NCBI GenBank assembly: GCA_002394305.1
Contig: DGTM01000021.1
Location: 1-23,088, forward strand
Length of the DNA stretch: 23,088 nt
Direction: 5' to 3'
Source: Prevotellaceae bacterium UBA4336
GTDB taxonomy: Bacteria; Bacteroidota; Bacteroidia; Bacteroidales; Bacteroidaceae
Part shown: positions 21,317-23,088 of the stretch, one piece after another
Layout: the number at the start of each line of letters is the position of its first letter
How positions within the stretch are numbered: position 1 is the first letter of the stretch
The notes under the pieces: model-generated
Told to the model about the DNA's origin: nothing
The model's database searches: none
Seen by the model: the letters and a program-made list of their open reading frames with translations, nothing else
Made by a program: the position numbers and the translations under genes

Positions 21317-23088
21317 TTATTTTATCATCTCCACGCTACGCTTGACGAAGCGGGTGAGGGCTTCGCCCTTCAGAAGGCCGTTCTGCAGGAGGGCAAGGTC
21401 GATGAGCTGGTGCACGCGGTCGTTCTTCTCGGCATAGCCTTTCAGTACGTCGTCGCGCTTCTGCTGCTCGGCACGGATGTCTTCGCCGCACTTCTTCAGG
21501 TCGTCCTTCTCTTCCTGCGTTATCTCCTCGGGCTTCTTCTTGTCCTGTTCCTGACGCAGTACAGCCTGACGGGCATTCAGTCCGCGCAGCTCAGCCTCGA
21601 TGGGCTTCAAGGCTTCATCGGTCTGCTTCTCGCAGTCCTCGAGTACCTCGCGGATGAGTGGCGAGTCGGTGTTGAGGATGATGTTGTACATGTCGGGCAT
21701 CTCGCCGTAGAAGGCCATTCCGGGCTGCAAGCGTGCCATTTCTTTCATCCTTCGCATGTACTCGCTCTGCGTCATCATCACGGGCAGTTGGTCTTCGCCA
21801 AGGGCTTGTGCCTCGACGTTGAAGTCAGCCCCCTCCAAACCTCCCCAAAGGGAGGCTTTTCCTTCCTCGCCCTTCTTAGGCATCTGCGAGCGGAAGACGA
21901 TGGAGAGTTTGTCCGAGCGTTCTGCTTCGAGCTTGTCGCGCTTGGTCTCTTCCTTCTGAATGAGTCGGTCTATGACGTCGGCATCAACGCGAGTGAATGT
22001 TGTCTTCTCCAGCTTCCTCTCGAGCATTCCGACGAGCGGTGCATCAAGCTGACCATTCATGAGGAGGACGTTGTAGCCCTTCTGCTTGGCTGCGTCGATG
22101 TAGGTGTACTGCGCATCGGGGTCGTTGGCATAGAGATAGACGAGCTGGCCGTCCTTGTTCGTCTGCTGGTCCTTGATGAGAGCTTGGTACTCGTCGAGCG
22201 TGTAGTGCTTGCCCTCGGTATCCTTCAGCAGGAAGTAAGCCTTCGCCTTGTCGAAGTAGTCCTCTTCGGTGAGCAGTCCGTAGTGGATGAATATCTTGAT
22301 GTCGTCCCACTTCTTCTCGAAGTCCTCGCGCTCGTTCTTGAAGATGGAGGCCAGTCGGTCGTTGACTTTCTTAGTGATGTAGCCGCTTATCTTCTTCACG
22401 TTGGCATCGCTCTGCAGGTAGCTTCTCGAGACGTTCAATGGGATGTCGGGCGAGTCGATGACGCCATGCAGCAAGGTCAGGAACTCGGGCACAATGCCCT
22501 CCACAGCGTCGGTCACGAAGACTTGGTTGCAGTAGAGCTGAATCTTGTTGCGCTGGATGTCGAGGTTGTTCTTTATCTTCGGGAAGTAGAGGATGCCGGT
22601 GAGGTTGAAGGGGTAATCGACATTGAGGTGAATCCAGAACAGCGGCTCGTCTGCCATCGGGAAGAGATGGCGGTAGAACTCCTTGTAGTCCTCGTCCTTC
22701 AGGTCAGCTGGCTTCTTCGTCCAGAGCGGCTCTACATTATTAATAATGTTATCCTCGTCGGTGTCTACCTGCTTGCCGTCCTTCCATTCGGTCTTCTTGC
22801 CAAAAGCGATGGGCACGGGCAGGAAGTGGCAGTACTTGCGCAGCAGGCCTTCCAGCTTGTCCTTCTCGAGGAACTCCTTGCAGTCGTCGTCGATGTGCAT
22901 CACGATGTCTGTGCCGCGCTCGGCCTTCTCAGTCTCTTCCAAAGTAAACGAAGGACTTCCGTCGCACGACCACTTCACGGCAGGTGCGTCCTGATAGCTC
23001 TTCGTGATGATATCGACCTGCTTGCTCACCATGAACGACGAGTAGAAGCCCAGTCCGAAGTGGCCGATGATGGCGTTGGCCTCGTCCT
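21317..23088 (-). CDS. htpG: Molecular chaperone HtpG (Hsp90), partial
   Basis: The frame is open to the right edge; the 589 residues visible lack roughly the first 95-110 of a protein that is usually about 680 long in Bacteroides. The visible start, AIIGHFGLGFYSSFMV, is the conserved Hsp90 nucleotide-binding motif of the GHKL ATPase domain. SFTLEE, GTDIVMHIDDDCKEF and the middle-domain block LPLNVSRSYLQ-like (IPLNVSRSYLQSD) follow; the C-terminal dimerisation region ends at RFVKRSVEMIK. HtpG refolds or remodels clients using ATP. Residues around EGKASLWGGLEGADFNV are an in-frame insertion from a GC-rich repeat, placed where homologues have a short linker before FNV. A strong terminator lies downstream. 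The promoter is outside the window. Confidence 0.97.
   Translation of the reverse strand, partial: DEANAIIGHFGLGFYSSFMVSKQVDIITKSYQDAPAVKWSCDGSPSFTLEETEKAERGTDIVMHIDDDCKEFLEKDKLEGLLRKYCHFLPVPIAFGKKTEWKDGKQVDTDEDNIINNVEPLWTKKPADLKDEDYKEFYRHLFPMADEPLFWIHLNVDYPFNLTGILYFPKIKNNLDIQRNKIQLYCNQVFVTDAVEGIVPEFLTLLHGVIDSPDIPLNVSRSYLQSDANVKKISGYITKKVNDRLASIFKNEREDFEKKWDDIKIFIHYGLLTEEDYFDKAKAYFLLKDTEGKHYTLDEYQALIKDQQTNKDGQLVYLYANDPDAQYTYIDAAKQKGYNVLLMNGQLDAPLVGMLERKLEKTTFTRVDADVIDRLIQKEETKRDKLEAERSDKLSIVFRSQMPKKGEEGKASLWGGLEGADFNVEAQALGEDQLPVMMTQSEYMRRMKEMARLQPGMAFYGEMPDMYNIILNTDSPLIREVLEDCEKQTDEALKPIEAELRGLNARQAVLRQEQDKKKPEEITQEEKDDLKKCGEDIRAEQQKRDDVLKGYAEKNDRVHQLIDLALLQNGLLKGEALTRFVKRSVEMIK
21827..21857. 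repeat. In-frame palindromic half-element in htpG
   Basis: AGCCCCCTCCAAACCTCCCC followed by AAAGGGAGGCT contains the stem CCTCCC / GGGAGG (21840-21845 and 21850-21855). It aligns with the minus-strand reading of the element at the pyrE 3' end and encodes ASLWGGLEGA on the minus strand. Confidence 0.75.

Overview
The window reads as a chromosomal segment of a GC-rich member of the Bacteroidales, most likely a Prevotellaceae relative. Three putative promoters fit the Bacteroidetes form (TTTG or TTGC, about 19 bp, TAnnTTTG). Start codons lack consistent Shine-Dalgarno sites. Signal peptides, lipoprotein and C-terminal tail styles, and the best-recognised families (DUF2851, DUF4922 plus SpoIID/LytB, ZnuD-like TonB receptor) all fit that group. 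No tRNA, rRNA, CRISPR array, transposase or phage gene was found.

Layout, left to right. (1) 1-1768, plus strand: end of a DUF2851-type gene, a hotdog acyl-CoA thioesterase and dprA, the last two overlapping by ATGA. (2) 1769-2101: a gene-free convergent spacer filled by a degenerate array of 21-22 bp units with a 26-bp perfect inverted repeat. (3) 8012-2102, minus strand: a lipoprotein with two Cys pairs, a small secreted protein, a GH3 beta-glucosidase carrying a PA14 insertion, and a GLUG-repeat surface protein; the last three are joined by ATGA overlaps. (4) 10714-8081, minus strand: pyrE, a SRPBCC-fold protein and argH. (5) 13067-10893, minus strand: a Tat-exported calcineurin-type phosphoesterase with Ig-like repeats. 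(6) 13230-15890, plus strand: a small Cys/His-rich membrane or exported protein and a ZnuD-like TonB-dependent receptor, probably a metal-uptake unit. (7) 21037-15896, minus strand: a 1318-residue fusion (degenerate GT-A-like domain, GT2 glycosyltransferase, DUF4922 HIT/GalT-like domain, SpoIID/LytB domain) followed by an ATP-grasp protein. (8) 21317 to the right edge, minus strand: htpG, lacking its N-terminus.

The most unusual feature is the repeats. A family of GC-rich palindromic elements, occurring as single hairpins or inverted pairs, lies inside reading frames: three copies in the four-domain fusion, one in htpG, and one that supplies the last codons and stop of pyrE. A different A/G-rich word repeat also lies in frame in the GT2 domain. 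A second repeat family with a 22-bp period occurs at two spacers that share a 52-bp stretch with one mismatch. Most other spacers carry their own short word repeats, several of which run into start or stop codons.

The fusion plus ATP-grasp pair is the best candidate for an undescribed system. It places sugar transfer, nucleotide-sugar or nucleotide chemistry, a peptidoglycan-amidase-enhancer fold and an ATP-dependent ligase fold in one locus. What the pathway makes cannot be read from the sequence.
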